Shown here one piece after another: positions 19,032 through 28,457 of a stretch of DNA of 64,000 bases. A program made the position numbers and the translations under genes. The notes under the pieces were generated by a model. The model was not told the DNA's origin, did no database searches, and saw only the letters and a list, made by a program, of their open reading frames with translations. Each line of letters opens with the position of its first letter. Position 1 is the stretch's first letter. The DNA is from Mesorhizobium sophorae (GTDB taxonomy: Bacteria > Pseudomonadota > Alphaproteobacteria > Rhizobiales > Rhizobiaceae): contig NZ_NNRI01000007.1 in the NCBI RefSeq assembly GCF_002270415.1, positions 1,302,001 through 1,366,000 on the forward strand. The letters run 5' to 3'.

Positions 19032-19562
19032 TCAGCGGCTGGCGATGAAGTCCGCGAAAGCGGATAGCGCATTGTGCATTGCCAGCCGGCTTTCCGGCTC
19101 AGCCAGGATGGTCTCCACCTCCGGCGGCTTCTTGCCGAGCAGGGCAATCTCCAGCGTATCTTCGCAAAGCGCAAACGACATCGTCCGCACGATCTCAGCC
19201 AGCGCGGCGCGGGCAAACAGCGAACGCGGCGAGGCGTGCACCAGCATCGCAGGTTTCTCGACAGCGGCGTCGCGCGACACCAGCCAGTCGAGGGCGTTCT
19301 TCAGCCCGCCCGGCACTCCATGGGCATATTCCGGACAGGAGACGATGACGCCGTCGGCTTGAGTGACTGCGTCGATCAGTTCGGATGCTGTGAGCGGCGT
19401 CCGCTCGCCCTCATCGTCGGGATTGAAGATCGGCAGACGACCAAGCCGGTCATAGACTGTGACCCGACAGCCGGGCGGAGCATTCCGCGCCAGGGCCGCG
19501 ACCAGCGCGGAATTGGTGGAGGCCGCCCGCAGGCTGCCGGAGATGGCGAGGATATTCAGCAA
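19032..19562 (-). CDS. NADPH-dependent FMN reductase family protein
   Basis: A 176-residue flavodoxin-like protein. The FMN phosphate loop SGSLRAASTN is at residues 9-18 and the isoalloxazine loop CPEYAHGVPGGLKNALDW near 75-92. Such enzymes reduce FMN, quinones or azo/chromate substrates with NAD(P)H. It converges on the tautomerase gene with a 2-base gap. Confidence 0.87.
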   Translation of the reverse strand: MLNILAISGSLRAASTNSALVAALARNAPPGCRVTVYDRLGRLPIFNPDDEGERTPLTASELIDAVTQADGVIVSCPEYAHGVPGGLKNALDWLVSRDAAVEKPAMLVHASPRSLFARAALAEIVRTMSFALCEDTLEIALLGKKPPEVETILAEPESRLAMHNALSAFADFIASR

Positions 19563-19601
19563 GGGTTGGAACCGGTCAGGACGAATCGTCGTCCCGAAAG
19601 C

Positions 19602-20222
19602 CTACCACATGGTCTGCTTGTAGGCGTCGTCCAGCCAGCGGTCGGTCGCCTCGGCCGAATCGGCCACCGCCAGCTGGTCGTGTAGAATCTGTCCGAGCGT
19701 TGGCAGTGTCGCGCGATCATACCAGGTTTCCGGCTTCCACAGATCCGAGCGCATGAAGGCCTTGGCGCAATGCATGTAGGCGGCCTTGACGGAGACCACG
19801 ACGACGCTTTGCGGTTGCTTGCCGTCAACGGCGAGCTGTTCGCGCAAGGTCGCGTGGACGGTGATGCGCGCGTCGCCGTTGACGCGCAGCGTCTCGTTCA
19901 TGCCGGGAATGAGGAACAGCAGCCCGACCGACGGGTTGAGGAGGATGTTTTCCAGCGTGTCCAGCCGGTTGTTGCCGGGCCGGTCGGGGATGGCGATGGT
20001 CCTGTCGTCGAGAACGGCGGCGAAGCCGGGCCTGTCGCCCTTCGGCGTCACATCGGCATTGCCGGCGCCATCGGACGAGCCAATCAGCACGAAGGGGCTC
20101 TTGCCGATGAAGGAGCGGCAATGGCCGTCGAGCGCCTTCAATTCCTTGCGGATCGAGCCATCGGTGGGTCGCGGCGTCTTGTAGATCGTCCTCAGTTCAT
20201 CGCGCGTGGTGACGAATTCCAT
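19602..20222 (-). CDS. Pyridoxamine 5'-phosphate oxidase-like flavin-binding protein
   Basis: A 206-residue split-barrel protein of the MSMEG_1061/PPOX-putative type. DVTPKGDRPGF, IPDRPGNNRLDTLENIL and VGLLFLIPGMNETLRVNG match this subfamily and are FMN- or F420-binding positions. The reaction is unknown. It may be co-transcribed with the FMN reductase gene 39 bases downstream. Confidence 0.82.
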   Translation of the reverse strand: MEFVTTRDELRTIYKTPRPTDGSIRKELKALDGHCRSFIGKSPFVLIGSSDGAGNADVTPKGDRPGFAAVLDDRTIAIPDRPGNNRLDTLENILLNPSVGLLFLIPGMNETLRVNGDARITVHATLREQLAVDGKQPQSVVVVSVKAAYMHCAKAFMRSDLWKPETWYDRATLPTLGQILHDQLAVADSAEATDRWLDDAYKQTMW

Positions 20223-20248
20223 GGCCCTCTCCCCAGAGCTTTGTTTGA

Positions 20249-20294
20249 CGCAATTGCCTGAGGGAAAGCGCTATGCGCCTTACCTGGAATTGCG
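20249..20294. repeat. Dispersed palindromic repeat, family A (copy 2)
   Basis: ACGCAATTGCCTGAGGGAAA at the left and CCTGGAATTGCG at the right pair imperfectly, as in 27136-27181. It lies directly downstream of the septation protein A gene and could serve as its 3' hairpin. Confidence 0.65.
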
Positions 20295-20969
20295 CTATTT
20301 GCCCGCCTTCTCTTCCTTCCCGGCCTTGTCCTCGAGCGAATGGCGCAGGATCAGCGGCATCTGGCTGAAGGTGAACAGAAGCGTGATCGGCATGATGCCC
20401 CAGACCTTGAAGGTAACCCAGGCGTCGGTGGAGAAATTCCGCCACACCACTTCATTGGCAAGGGCCAGGAACAGGAAGAACAGACCCCAGCGGAAGGTCA
20501 ATTTCCTCCAGCCCTCGGCGTCGAGGCTGAAGGCCGAATCGAAGACATAGCCGAGCAGCGACTTGCCGAAGTAGAGGCCGCCGAGCAGCACGCCGCCGAA
20601 CAGCGTGTTGACGATGGTCGGCTTCATCTTGATGAAGATGTCGTCCTGCAGATAGAGCGTCAGCGCGCCGAAGATGAAGACGACGACGCCGGACACCATC
20701 GGCATGATCGGCAAGGTGTGCATCAGCAGCCATGAGGCGATCAGCGCGATTGCCGTGGCGGCCATGAACAGGCCGGTGGCGACGAAGATCGGGCCGCCGA
20801 ATTCGGCCAAGACAGGGAATTTCCCCACCAGCCACTCGCCGCGCGCGTTGGCGAAGAAGAATACCATCAACGGCCCCAGCTCCAGCACCAGCTTGAGCAG
20901 CGGATTGACGCCTTCCTTCTTCTGCTTTTGCGGATCGGACGGATCGCGTTCGAGAATGGGTGGGTTCAT
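20295..20969 (-). CDS. Septation protein A / inner membrane-spanning protein YciB
   Basis: A 224-residue inner-membrane protein with five hydrophobic spans. The N-terminal [17 protein letters not shown] and central [17 protein letters not shown] are the YciB/IspZ signature, followed by [17 protein letters not shown]. It is linked to cell-envelope synthesis and division. The C-terminus ends in a Lys/Glu-rich tail. It follows ftsY on the same strand, the usual Rhizobiales order. Confidence 0.92.
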   Translation of the reverse strand: MNPPILERDPSDPQKQKKEGVNPLLKLVLELGPLMVFFFANARGEWLVGKFPVLAEFGGPIFVATGLFMAATAIALIASWLLMHTLPIMPMVSGVVVFIFGALTLYLQDDIFIKMKPTIVNTLFGGVLLGGLYFGKSLLGYVFDSAFSLDAEGWRKLTFRWGLFFLFLALANEVVWRNFSTDAWVTFKVWGIMPITLLFTFSQMPLILRHSLEDKAGKEEKAGK

Positions 20970-21030
20970 AGGTTTTCTTTCTTACGCACAATCTGATCCA
21001 AAAAGCCTGCAACTTTTTGGGACATGCTTG

Positions 21031-22789
21031 TCAGGCAACTCCAGCGATCGCCCTGGCGAATTCGCTTGCCGAAAAAGGTTCGAGGTCGTCGACCTGTTCG
21101 CCGACGCCGATGAAATAGACCGGCAATTTGTGCTTTGCCGCGATCGCCACCAGAATACCGCCACGCGCCGTGCCGTCCAGCTTGGTCATCACGAGGCCGT
21201 TGACGCCGGCGACATTGCGGAAGATCTCGACCTGGTTGAGCGCGTTCTGCCCGGTGGTGGCGTCGACCGTCTGCAACACGGTGTGCGGTGCTTCCGGGTC
21301 TAGCTTGCCCAGCACGCGGACGATCTTTTCGAGCTCGGCCATCAGTTCGGTCTTGTTCTGCAGGCGGCCGGCCGTGTCGATGATCAGCACGTCGGAACCG
21401 GCTTCCTTGGCCTTTTCGAAGGCGTCATAGGCCAGCCCCGCGGCGTCGGCGCCGAGTTTGGACGCGATGACCGGCGATTTCGTCCGCTCGCCCCATATCT
21501 TCAATTGCTCGATCGCGGCGGCGCGGAACGTGTCGCCGGCAGCGAGCATCACCGACAGGCCGCCATCGGTCAGCTTGGCCGCCAGCTTGCCGATGGTGGT
21601 GGTCTTGCCGGTGCCGTTGACGCCGACCACCAGGATGACATGCGGCTTGTGCGAGAGATCGAGCTCGAGCGGCATGGCGACGTGGGTCAACACCTTTTCC
21701 ACCTCGGCCGCCATGATGGCGCGAACCTCGGTGTCCGAGACATCCTTGCCGTAGCGGCTGGAAGCCAGCGCGTCGGTGACGCGCAGGGCGGTCTCCATGC
21801 CGAGGTCGGCGCGGATCAGCACGTCCTCCAGGTCCTGCAAGGTCTCTCCGTCCAGCTTGCGCTTGGTGAAGACGCCGGCGATGTTGCCGGTGAGTTCGCG
21901 CGACGAGCGGGCAAGCCCGTCCCTCATGCGCTGGAACCACGAGCGCCTCGGCACTGGTTCCGGTGCTTTCTGCGGCTCGGCTTTCTGCTCGACCTTCTTG
22001 GTGACGGTCACCTTGCCGGGAGCTGGTTTTACCTCCCCCTCGATGGGGGAGGTCCCGAGCGCAGTTCGGGGGGGGGTGACCAGCGCCGGCGCTGCCACCC
22101 CACCCCGCCGCTTCGCGGCGACCCTCCCCATCGAGGGGAGGGTGGGCTGGCGCGGCTTGGATCTCCGGCGCGATCTCGGCGCGCACCGGTTGCTGCTCGA
22201 TCGGAGCCGGCTGACGAATGGGCGGCGAAATCTCGGCCGGAGGGATTTCGGGTGCCGGCGTTTCGGCCGGAGCCTCGACCGGTGGCGCCGGCACTTCGAC
22301 AGGCACAGGCTCCGGCTGTAACTGCGGTTGCGGCGGGACGATTTCCGGCCGCTCCGGCGCCGGAATTTCCGGCGGCTCCGGTTCGGGAATCGGCTCGGGC
22401 GCCACAGGCGCGGCCGGGATTTCCTCGGGCGCGGGCTCCTCGACGGGCGCTTCCGGTTCAACCGGCATCGGCTCTTCGACCGGGGCAGGCTCGGGCTGGA
22501 TTTCCGGCTCGGCCGGAATGATCGGTGCCGGCTCGGGCGCCGGTTCCTCGACAGGCGCCGGTTCCCGCGCGGGAATTACCTCCGGCTCGACCGTCGGCGT
22601 CGGCGCAGTTTCGACCTCGGGCAGCGGCTCATCGCGCTTCAGGAACTCCGGAACAACCTGTTCGGAGGCCGGCTTCAGCGCATCGAGCGCTTCCCATTTG
22701 ATCGGCGGCAGCGGGGCGGTCTCGTCGACGCGCTCCTCGACCACTTCTTTCTTACCGAACGAAAATATCTTCTTGAAAAAACCAGCCAT
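21031..22789 (-). pseudogene. ftsY: Signal recognition particle receptor FtsY, frame broken at a C9 tract
   Basis: The SRP receptor GTPase targets nascent membrane proteins to the translocon. From ATG 22789 the frame codes for an N-terminus MAGFFKKIFSFGKK and a long acidic Pro/Glu-rich A domain, then runs into a dispersed repeat (22030-22146). The NG domain continues in another frame to 21031, with GVNGTGKTTT (G1), DTFRAAA (G2), DTAGR (G3), TKLD (G4) and the C-terminal GVGEQ, all intact. On the coding strand a run of nine C (22068-22076) lies where the frames switch; eight C would give one 585-residue protein. FtsY is essential, so an indel error, slippage, or an internal start is more likely than loss. 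Confidence 0.9.
22030..22146. repeat. Dispersed GC-rich hairpin repeat inside ftsY (family D)
   Basis: Two hairpin modules, CCTCCCCCTCGATGGGGGAGG and CCCTCCCCATCGAGGGGAGGG-like, face each other around GAGCGCAGTTCGGG and CCGCCGCTTCGCGGCG. Such modules are normally intergenic in these genomes. Here they fall between the FtsY acidic domain and the NG domain. Confidence 0.85.
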
Positions 22790-22801
22790 GCTTTGCGTTT
22801 C

Positions 22802-24094
22802 TCAGGCGGCGCGGGCGGCAATGGGCGCCGCGATCAGCCTGGTGCCATCATGGCCGGTGATATCGGCCTCGACGATCTCGCCCGGCACACCCGCGCCGAG
22901 TGCGGCAAGCGTAAAGCCTTCGGTGCGGCCAAGACCGTTGCGCTCGATCAGGATCGACTGGCGGGTTCCGGAGAGCGACGACAGATGGCGCCGATACGCA
23001 GCTTCACCGGCGGCACGCAGCCGGGCGGCGCGCTGCTTGACCAGTTCGCGCCGCACCTGCGGCATGCGCGCGGCGGGCGTGCCTTCGCGGGGGCTGAACG
23101 GGAAGACATGGAGATGCGTCAGTCCGCATTCCTCGACGATCTTTTCCGAATTTTCGAACATGTCGTCCGTTTCGGTCGGGAAACCGGCGATGATGTCGGC
23201 GCCGAAGACGATGCCGGGGCGCAGCTTGCGCACATCCTCGCAGAAGCGGATCGACTGATCGCGCAGATGCCGGCGCTTCATGCGCTTCAGGATCATGTCG
23301 TCGCCGGACTGCAGCGACAGATGCAGATGCGGCATCAGCCGCAGTTCGGTGGCGATGGCGTCGAGCAAATCATCGTCGGCCTCGATCGAATCGATGGACG
23401 ACAGCCGCAGCCGCTTCACATCGGGCACCTGCTTGAGGATGGTCTTCACAAGCTTGCCGAGCTTCGGGGCGCCCGGAAGGTCGGCGCCAAAACTGGTCAT
23501 GTCGACGCCGGTCAGCACGATCTCGGCATAGCCATTGCCTGCGAGGCGCTTGACCTGCTCGACCACGGCGCCCATTGGCACCGAACGGGAATTGCCGCGG
23601 CCGTAAGGGATGATGCAGAAGGTGCAACGGTGGTCGCAGCCATTCTGAACCTGGACGAAGGCGCGCGCCCTGCCCTCGATGGCGTCGACCATGTGGCCGG
23701 CAGTCTCGCGCACTGAAAAGATGTCGTTGACGCGTGCCTTCTCGGTGTCGTTGACACCGAAATCCGGCAGTGCGCGATAGGAATTCGCCTTCAGCTTCTC
23801 CTCATTGCCAAGCACGAGGTCGACCTCGTCCATGGCGGTGAAATTCTGCGGTTCGGTATGGGCGGCGCAGCCGGTGACGATGATGCGCGCTTTGGGGTTG
23901 TCGCGACGCGCCTTGCGGATCGCCTGCTTGGCCTGACGCACCGCCTCGCCGGTCACGGCGCAGGTGTTGAAGATCACGGCGCCGCCTTCCAGTGCGCCAA
24001 GGCCGGCGCTTTCCGCCTCGCGGCGCATCACTTCGGACTCATAGGTGTTCAGCCGGCAGCCGAAGGTGACGACATCGATACCCTGGGAGGCCAT
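22802..24094 (-). CDS. mtaB: tRNA (N6-threonylcarbamoyladenosine(37)-C2)-methylthiotransferase MtaB
   Basis: A 430-residue radical-SAM enzyme that adds a methylthio group to t6A37 of ANN-decoding tRNAs. The N-terminal UPF0004 domain has three cysteines (FGCRLN, NTCAVT, TGCAAH). The radical-SAM motif is CDHRCTFC, and a C-terminal TRAM-like segment ends the protein. ATG at 24094 is the start; it shares one base with the dapF stop (TGATG), indicating coupling. Order dapF-mtaB-ftsY is standard in Rhizobiales. Confidence 0.93.
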   Translation of the reverse strand: MASQGIDVVTFGCRLNTYESEVMRREAESAGLGALEGGAVIFNTCAVTGEAVRQAKQAIRKARRDNPKARIIVTGCAAHTEPQNFTAMDEVDLVLGNEEKLKANSYRALPDFGVNDTEKARVNDIFSVRETAGHMVDAIEGRARAFVQVQNGCDHRCTFCIIPYGRGNSRSVPMGAVVEQVKRLAGNGYAEIVLTGVDMTSFGADLPGAPKLGKLVKTILKQVPDVKRLRLSSIDSIEADDDLLDAIATELRLMPHLHLSLQSGDDMILKRMKRRHLRDQSIRFCEDVRKLRPGIVFGADIIAGFPTETDDMFENSEKIVEECGLTHLHVFPFSPREGTPAARMPQVRRELVKQRAARLRAAGEAAYRRHLSSLSGTRQSILIERNGLGRTEGFTLAALGAGVPGEIVEADITGHDGTRLIAAPIAARAA

Positions 24095-24978
24095 CAGGCC
24101 GCGCTTTCGGTGTCGCGGGCCCAGGCGCCGGTCGACGGATCGAAGCTGCCGGAAAACTCCCATTCGGCGGCACCGGTGAGGATGACGTGGTCATTTTCAA
24201 GCCATTCGACATGGAGCGAGCCGCCGCCTGGAGTCATCAGGCTGACGCTGCGGCCGGTCCGGTTGGTGCGGGCCGCCGCGACCACCGATGCGCATGCGGC
24301 CGAGCCGCAGGCCTTGGTCAGGCCGGCGCCGCGCTCCCAGGTGCGGATGACCATGGTGTCGGGCGAGGTGACCTCGGCGAGGGTAATGTTGGCGCGCTCG
24401 GGAAACATCGGATGGTTCTCGAGCAACGGCCCGAAGCGGTCGAGCTCATAGGACCAGACGTCGCGGTCGACCCAGAAGATGGCGTGCGGGTTGCCCATCG
24501 AGACGACCGAGGGCGAATGCAGAACCGGCGCGTCGATCGGGCCGATCTGCAGCTCGATCATGCGGGTGTCGTGGAATTCCTCGGCCAGCGGAATATCCTG
24601 CCAGCCGAAACGCGGTGTGCCCATGTCGACCGAGATCGACCCATCGGCATGTTCGCGCGCGTTGAGGATGCCGGCGACGGTCTCGAAGGTGAAGACCTTC
24701 TGGCCGGTTTCGGCGGCCAGCGCCTGGACGACGCAGCGCATGCCGTTGCCGCAAGCCTGCGCCTTGGAGCCGTCGGAATTCAAGATGTCGATGAAAAAGG
24801 CGGTGCCTGGCGTCCTGGCGTCGTGGATCGCCATGATCTGGTCGAACCTGGTCGCGGCATCGGCGTTCAGCGCGATTGCCGCGGCCGCCGTCACCCGATC
24901 GGCACGGCTACGCATGTCGGCAACGATGATCTCGTTGCCGATGCCGTTCATCTTGGCGAAAGGGGCAGTGCTGGCCAT
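24094..24978 (-). CDS. dapF: Diaminopimelate epimerase
   Basis: A 294-residue cytosolic enzyme converting LL- to meso-diaminopimelate for lysine and peptidoglycan synthesis. The two catalytic cysteines are Cys76 in QACGNGMRC and Cys224 in TKACGSAAC. The N-terminal [13 protein letters not shown] is typical. No cofactor is needed. It is first in the dapF-mtaB-ftsY cluster. Confidence 0.95.
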   Translation of the reverse strand: MASTAPFAKMNGIGNEIIVADMRSRADRVTAAAAIALNADAATRFDQIMAIHDARTPGTAFFIDILNSDGSKAQACGNGMRCVVQALAAETGQKVFTFETVAGILNAREHADGSISVDMGTPRFGWQDIPLAEEFHDTRMIELQIGPIDAPVLHSPSVVSMGNPHAIFWVDRDVWSYELDRFGPLLENHPMFPERANITLAEVTSPDTMVIRTWERGAGLTKACGSAACASVVAAARTNRTGRSVSLMTPGGGSLHVEWLENDHVILTGAAEWEFSGSFDPSTGAWARDTESAA

Positions 24979-25050
24979 TGCTCCGCGAATTCCGTGTCCG
25001 TTTGGCGCTATATGGCGGAAACGAGCAGGAATTACCAGTGCGCAGCAGGG

Positions 25051-25212
25051 TTACGTCACCGCGAAGATGCCGAGCACCACCAGCAGGAAGATGACCAGAA
25101 CAATGCCGATGAGGATGCGCGCGCCGGTGGCGGCGGCTCCTGCCAGGGCCGGCATGCCGAGCAGGCTCGCCGCCGCGGCGACGATCAGCAGAATGATGAT
25201 CCATTTGATCAT
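25051..25212 (-). CDS. DUF1328 small membrane protein
   Basis: A 53-residue protein with two hydrophobic helices and the DUF1328 pattern (MIKWIIILLIVAAAASLLG, then GARILIGIVLVIFLLVV). GGAG lies upstream of ATG 25212. Members are common, tiny membrane proteins of unknown function, often stress-induced. It is a single gene between dapF and the metallo-hydrolase. Confidence 0.82.
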   Translation of the reverse strand: MIKWIIILLIVAAAASLLGMPALAGAAATGARILIGIVLVIFLLVVLGIFAVT

Positions 25213-25279
25213 GAAGAGGCTCCCAGCCAAATTGCGTTGGGGAAGCAACGCGTTTTAGCAATCTGGGTTCCTTGGCGGG

Positions 25280-26353
25280 CTAGATGGCTGGTACGTCCCA
25301 GACCTCGCCGGGCCGCAAGGCGCGAAAGCGCTGCCGCGGGATGCCTTGATCGTCGAGCGCCTCGGTCAATTTCCGGGCCGGCTCGTCGATCGGTTCGTCA
25401 GTGAGTTGGAAGGTGCCCCAGTGGCAGCCGGCGGCATAAGCGGCGTTGCACAGTTGCATGCCGTGCACGGCCTCTTCCGGATTCTGATGCTGCGGCTCCA
25501 TGAACCAGCGCGGCTCATAGGCGCCGATCGGCAGGATGGCGAAACGGAAACCGCCATGCTTTTCAGCCATCAGCCGGTAGTTGATGCCATCGTGAAAGCC
25601 GGTGTCGCCGGCGAAATAGACGTTGCCATCCGGCGTCTCGATGACGAAGCCGGCCCACAGCGCCATGCGCCGGTCGCGGGCGCCACGCGCCGACCAGTGG
25701 TGCACCGGTTCGACATGGACGGCGACGCGGTCGCCTATCTCGACCCTGTCGCCCCAGTCATGCGCCGACAGCCGCATGCCTGGAACCGCATCGGCAATCA
25801 GCGCATCGTTGCCGAGCGGGGTGATCACAAGCGGGTCGTGACTGGCCTTCAGCTGCTTCAGCGTGGCGAGATCGAGATGGTCGTAATGGTTGTGGCTGAC
25901 CAGGACGAGGTCGATCGCCGGCAGGTCGGCGAAGGCGATGCCTGGCGGGTTGATCCGTTTCGGTCCGGCAAAGGAGAGCGGCGATACACGCGGCGACCAG
26001 ACCGGATCAGTGAGGATGTTCAGGCCCGCGGTCTGGATCAGCATGGTGGAATGACCGACCATGGTTACTTGCAGCGCTGCGCCTTCGATCCGTGTCGCCG
26101 GTTTTACCTGCAGAAAGGGGTTCGGAGGGGGCGTCGGCCATTTCGAGCGCTTGCCGCTCAACTGCCATTTCAGCAGGTCGGCGAAACGACCGGGTGGCTG
26201 GCCGTCGGGATTGAAGAACAAGATGCCGTCGAAATGATCGCTGGGTGGGCCGCTGTAATAACGGTTGGCAGCCCTCTTTCTCGCGGCCAATTTTGCAGCT
26301 CCAGCAGGTTTCGGTTTCCAAGAGATAGGACCAATGCCGGCCGGCGCAAGCAT
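25280..26353 (-). CDS. MBL-fold metallo-hydrolase, NAPE-PLD/UlaG-like
   Basis: A 357-residue metallo-beta-lactamase fold protein. The zinc motif SHNHYDHLD (HxHxDH), VTMVGHSTMLIQ near the front, the bridging Asp in YFAGDTGFHDG, and a late CHWGTFQL are seen. NRYYSGPPSDHFDGILFF at the N-terminus is typical of the NAPE-phospholipase D-like group, suggesting a phosphodiesterase on lipids or lactones. The start is uncertain: 26353 leaves 24 residues before the family begins, while the open frame continues upstream to 26758 into the divergent lipoprotein gene. Confidence 0.85.
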   Translation of the reverse strand: MLAPAGIGPISWKPKPAGAAKLAARKRAANRYYSGPPSDHFDGILFFNPDGQPPGRFADLLKWQLSGKRSKWPTPPPNPFLQVKPATRIEGAALQVTMVGHSTMLIQTAGLNILTDPVWSPRVSPLSFAGPKRINPPGIAFADLPAIDLVLVSHNHYDHLDLATLKQLKASHDPLVITPLGNDALIADAVPGMRLSAHDWGDRVEIGDRVAVHVEPVHHWSARGARDRRMALWAGFVIETPDGNVYFAGDTGFHDGINYRLMAEKHGGFRFAILPIGAYEPRWFMEPQHQNPEEAVHGMQLCNAAYAAGCHWGTFQLTDEPIDEPARKLTEALDDQGIPRQRFRALRPGEVWDVPAI

Positions 26354-26571
26354 TTGGCTTGCCGGGCGCTTGGGCTGGGTACGGCGTGACCAGATCCCGA
26401 AGGCTGGACCGACAGGCGACCGGTGTCGCCGGGGTTGCGATAAATTTGCAACAAATTTTGCCGCAAACCGTATTTTAACCATATCGGGTTGAAATTTCGC
26501 CACCTTCTCCATCTTGGTGGGGGTGAGATTGTACGGACGGCGCCCCCCAGCCGAATCCGACGGAGGTTGGA

Positions 26572-27111
26572 ATGATTTTTTCGAAAAGCGGCCTGGTGGC
26601 CGTATCGCTGGCGGCGCTCGTTGCGAGCGGCTGTTCGACCTCACGGTTCTCGTCGATGGACGACCAGCAGCCGGCACCGCTGCAGCCGGCACCGGCCGGC
26701 CAGGTGACCGCCAATCAGCTGCCGCCGCCAGCAGCACCGGGCGCCACCGACCCGTCAAAATTCCCGACCGCGCCTGGCAATACGCAGGTTGCGTCCTTGC
26801 CGCCGGACGGCTCGGCGCCCGCCGGTGCCGCGGATCTGACCGCGGCCAGCGTCGCCGGTGTCTGGAATGCCAGCGTTTCGGGCCAGAGCTGCAAGGTAGC
26901 GACTCCCCAGACCAAGTTCGGCGCCGGCTTCCGCGCCGGGCCGTTGCACTGCCCGGCGCCGATCGACGGCATCAAGTCGTGGAATGTCGCCGGCAAGCAG
27001 CTGACGCTCTATGACGAAAACGGCGGCACGCTGGCGCGGCTCTATTCGTCGGGCGGCTCGAAATTCGACGGCCAGACTTCCAACGGCCAGGCGATTTCGC
27101 TTACAAGGTAG
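26572..27111 (+). CDS. AprI/Inh-type metalloprotease inhibitor domain lipoprotein (Omp10-like)
   Basis: A 179-residue outer-membrane lipoprotein. A lipobox VASGCS (Cys21) follows the signal peptide; a Pro/Ala-rich linker (about residues 30-90) leads to an AprI/Inh beta-barrel with a conserved Cys pair (SCKV, LHCPAP). Homologues in Brucella (Omp10) are surface lipoproteins. GGAGG precedes ATG 26572. Upstream at 26446-26468 are TTTGC/GCAAA inverted motifs that could bind a regulator. Confidence 0.8.
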   Translation: MIFSKSGLVAVSLAALVASGCSTSRFSSMDDQQPAPLQPAPAGQVTANQLPPPAAPGATDPSKFPTAPGNTQVASLPPDGSAPAGAADLTAASVAGVWNASVSGQSCKVATPQTKFGAGFRAGPLHCPAPIDGIKSWNVAGKQLTLYDENGGTLARLYSSGGSKFDGQTSNGQAISLTR

Positions 27112-27135
27112 GCGACCGCCCCTTATTTGTTCCTA

Positions 27136-27181
27136 CGCAATTCCGGACGGAAAACCGCTACACACTTTTCCTGGAATTGCT
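27136..27181. repeat. Dispersed palindromic repeat, family A (copy 3, best preserved)
   Basis: GCAATTCCGGA at the left pairs with the TCCTGGAATTGC right arm around AAAACCGCTACACAC. It lies between the lipoprotein gene and zapE. Confidence 0.75.
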
Positions 27182-27198
27182 CGACAACGACGTGACCG

Positions 27199-28398
27199 AT
27201 GCATCTGCGTGACGGCCTCCAGACCCATGCGACCGTCAGGCAGCGCTACGACCATCTGGTGGAAACCGGCGCGATCGAACGCGACCCGGCGCAGGAACGG
27301 ATCGCCGCCGCGCTCGACCGGCTGACCGACGAGATTTCGGCCAAGCGGCTGGCGCACAAGTCCAGCGCGCTTGGCTGGCTGTTCGCCCGCAAGCGCGAGA
27401 CGCATGAGGCAGTCAAAGGCCTCTACATCCATGGCGGGGTCGGCCGCGGCAAGACCATGCTGATGGACATGTTCTTCGAGTTGCTGTCGGTGCGGCGCAA
27501 GCGCCGCGTCCATTTCAACGACTTCATGGCCGATGTGCAGGACCGCATCCAGAAGCACCGGCAGGCGCGCAGGGATGGCACGGTCAAGGAGGACGACCCG
27601 ATTCCGCCGGTGGCCAAGGCGCTTGCCGAGCAGGCCTGGGTGCTGTGCTTCGACGAGTTCTCGGTCACCGACATTGCCGATGCGATGATCCTGTCGCGGC
27701 TGTTTTCGGCGCTGTTTGCCAGCGGCGTGGTGCTGGTCGCCACCTCGAACGTGGCGCCGGAGAATCTCTATGGCGACGGCCTGAACCGACAGCTTTTCCT
27801 GCCTTTCATCGGTATCCTGGAGCGGCATGCGCGGGTGCTGTCGCTCGACGCCGACAAGGACTACCGGCTGGAAAAGCTCGTCCGCACGCCGGTCTATGTC
27901 ACGCCGGCCGATGCAACGGCCGACGAGATGCTCGACGAGGCCTGGCAAACCATGACGCACGGCGTGCCGACGGCCAAGACCTCGCTGACCCTCAAGGGAC
28001 GGCAGGTGGTGGTGCCGGCTGCCGCCGGCGACGCGGCGCGGTTTTCCTTCGCCGATCTCTGCGAAAAGCCGCTTGGCGCCCGCGATTTCCTGGCAATCGC
28101 CGGCCGCTTCTCGACCATCTTCATCGATCACGTCCCGGTGCTCGGCGAAGGCAAGCGCAACGAGGCCAAGCGCTTCATCCTGTTGATCGACACGCTCTAC
28201 GATCATCATGCGCGGCTGGTGGTCAGCGCCGCAGCCCCGCCGCCGCAGCTTTATCAAGCCAAACGCGGCGTCGAGGTCTTCGAGTTCGAACGCACGGCAT
28301 CACGCCTGATCGAGATGCAAAGCCGCGACTGGCTGGAGGATTGGGCGGAACGGCGCAAGGCGAGGGCAGCGCCAGAGGCGGAGCAGGCACGGGCCTGA
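27199..28398 (+). CDS. zapE: Cell division protein ZapE (AFG1-family ATPase)
   Basis: A 399-residue AFG1-like P-loop ATPase. Walker A GGVGRGKTML is at about residues 79-88, Walker B LCFDEF near 149-154, and the sensor region VATSNVAPENLY near 181-192. E. coli ZapE destabilises FtsZ rings late in division, while eukaryotic AFG1 supports respiratory complex turnover. It stands upstream of mdh, a common Rhizobiales arrangement. Confidence 0.92.
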   Translation: MHLRDGLQTHATVRQRYDHLVETGAIERDPAQERIAAALDRLTDEISAKRLAHKSSALGWLFARKRETHEAVKGLYIHGGVGRGKTMLMDMFFELLSVRRKRRVHFNDFMADVQDRIQKHRQARRDGTVKEDDPIPPVAKALAEQAWVLCFDEFSVTDIADAMILSRLFSALFASGVVLVATSNVAPENLYGDGLNRQLFLPFIGILERHARVLSLDADKDYRLEKLVRTPVYVTPADATADEMLDEAWQTMTHGVPTAKTSLTLKGRQVVVPAAAGDAARFSFADLCEKPLGARDFLAIAGRFSTIFIDHVPVLGEGKRNEAKRFILLIDTLYDHHARLVVSAAAPPPQLYQAKRGVEVFEFERTASRLIEMQSRDWLEDWAERRKARAAPEAEQARA

Positions 28399-28457
28399 GA
28401 TAGTTCTTCGGAAGGTCGCGATCCCTGCCCCTCCTCTGTCTCGCCGGCGCCAAAGAT

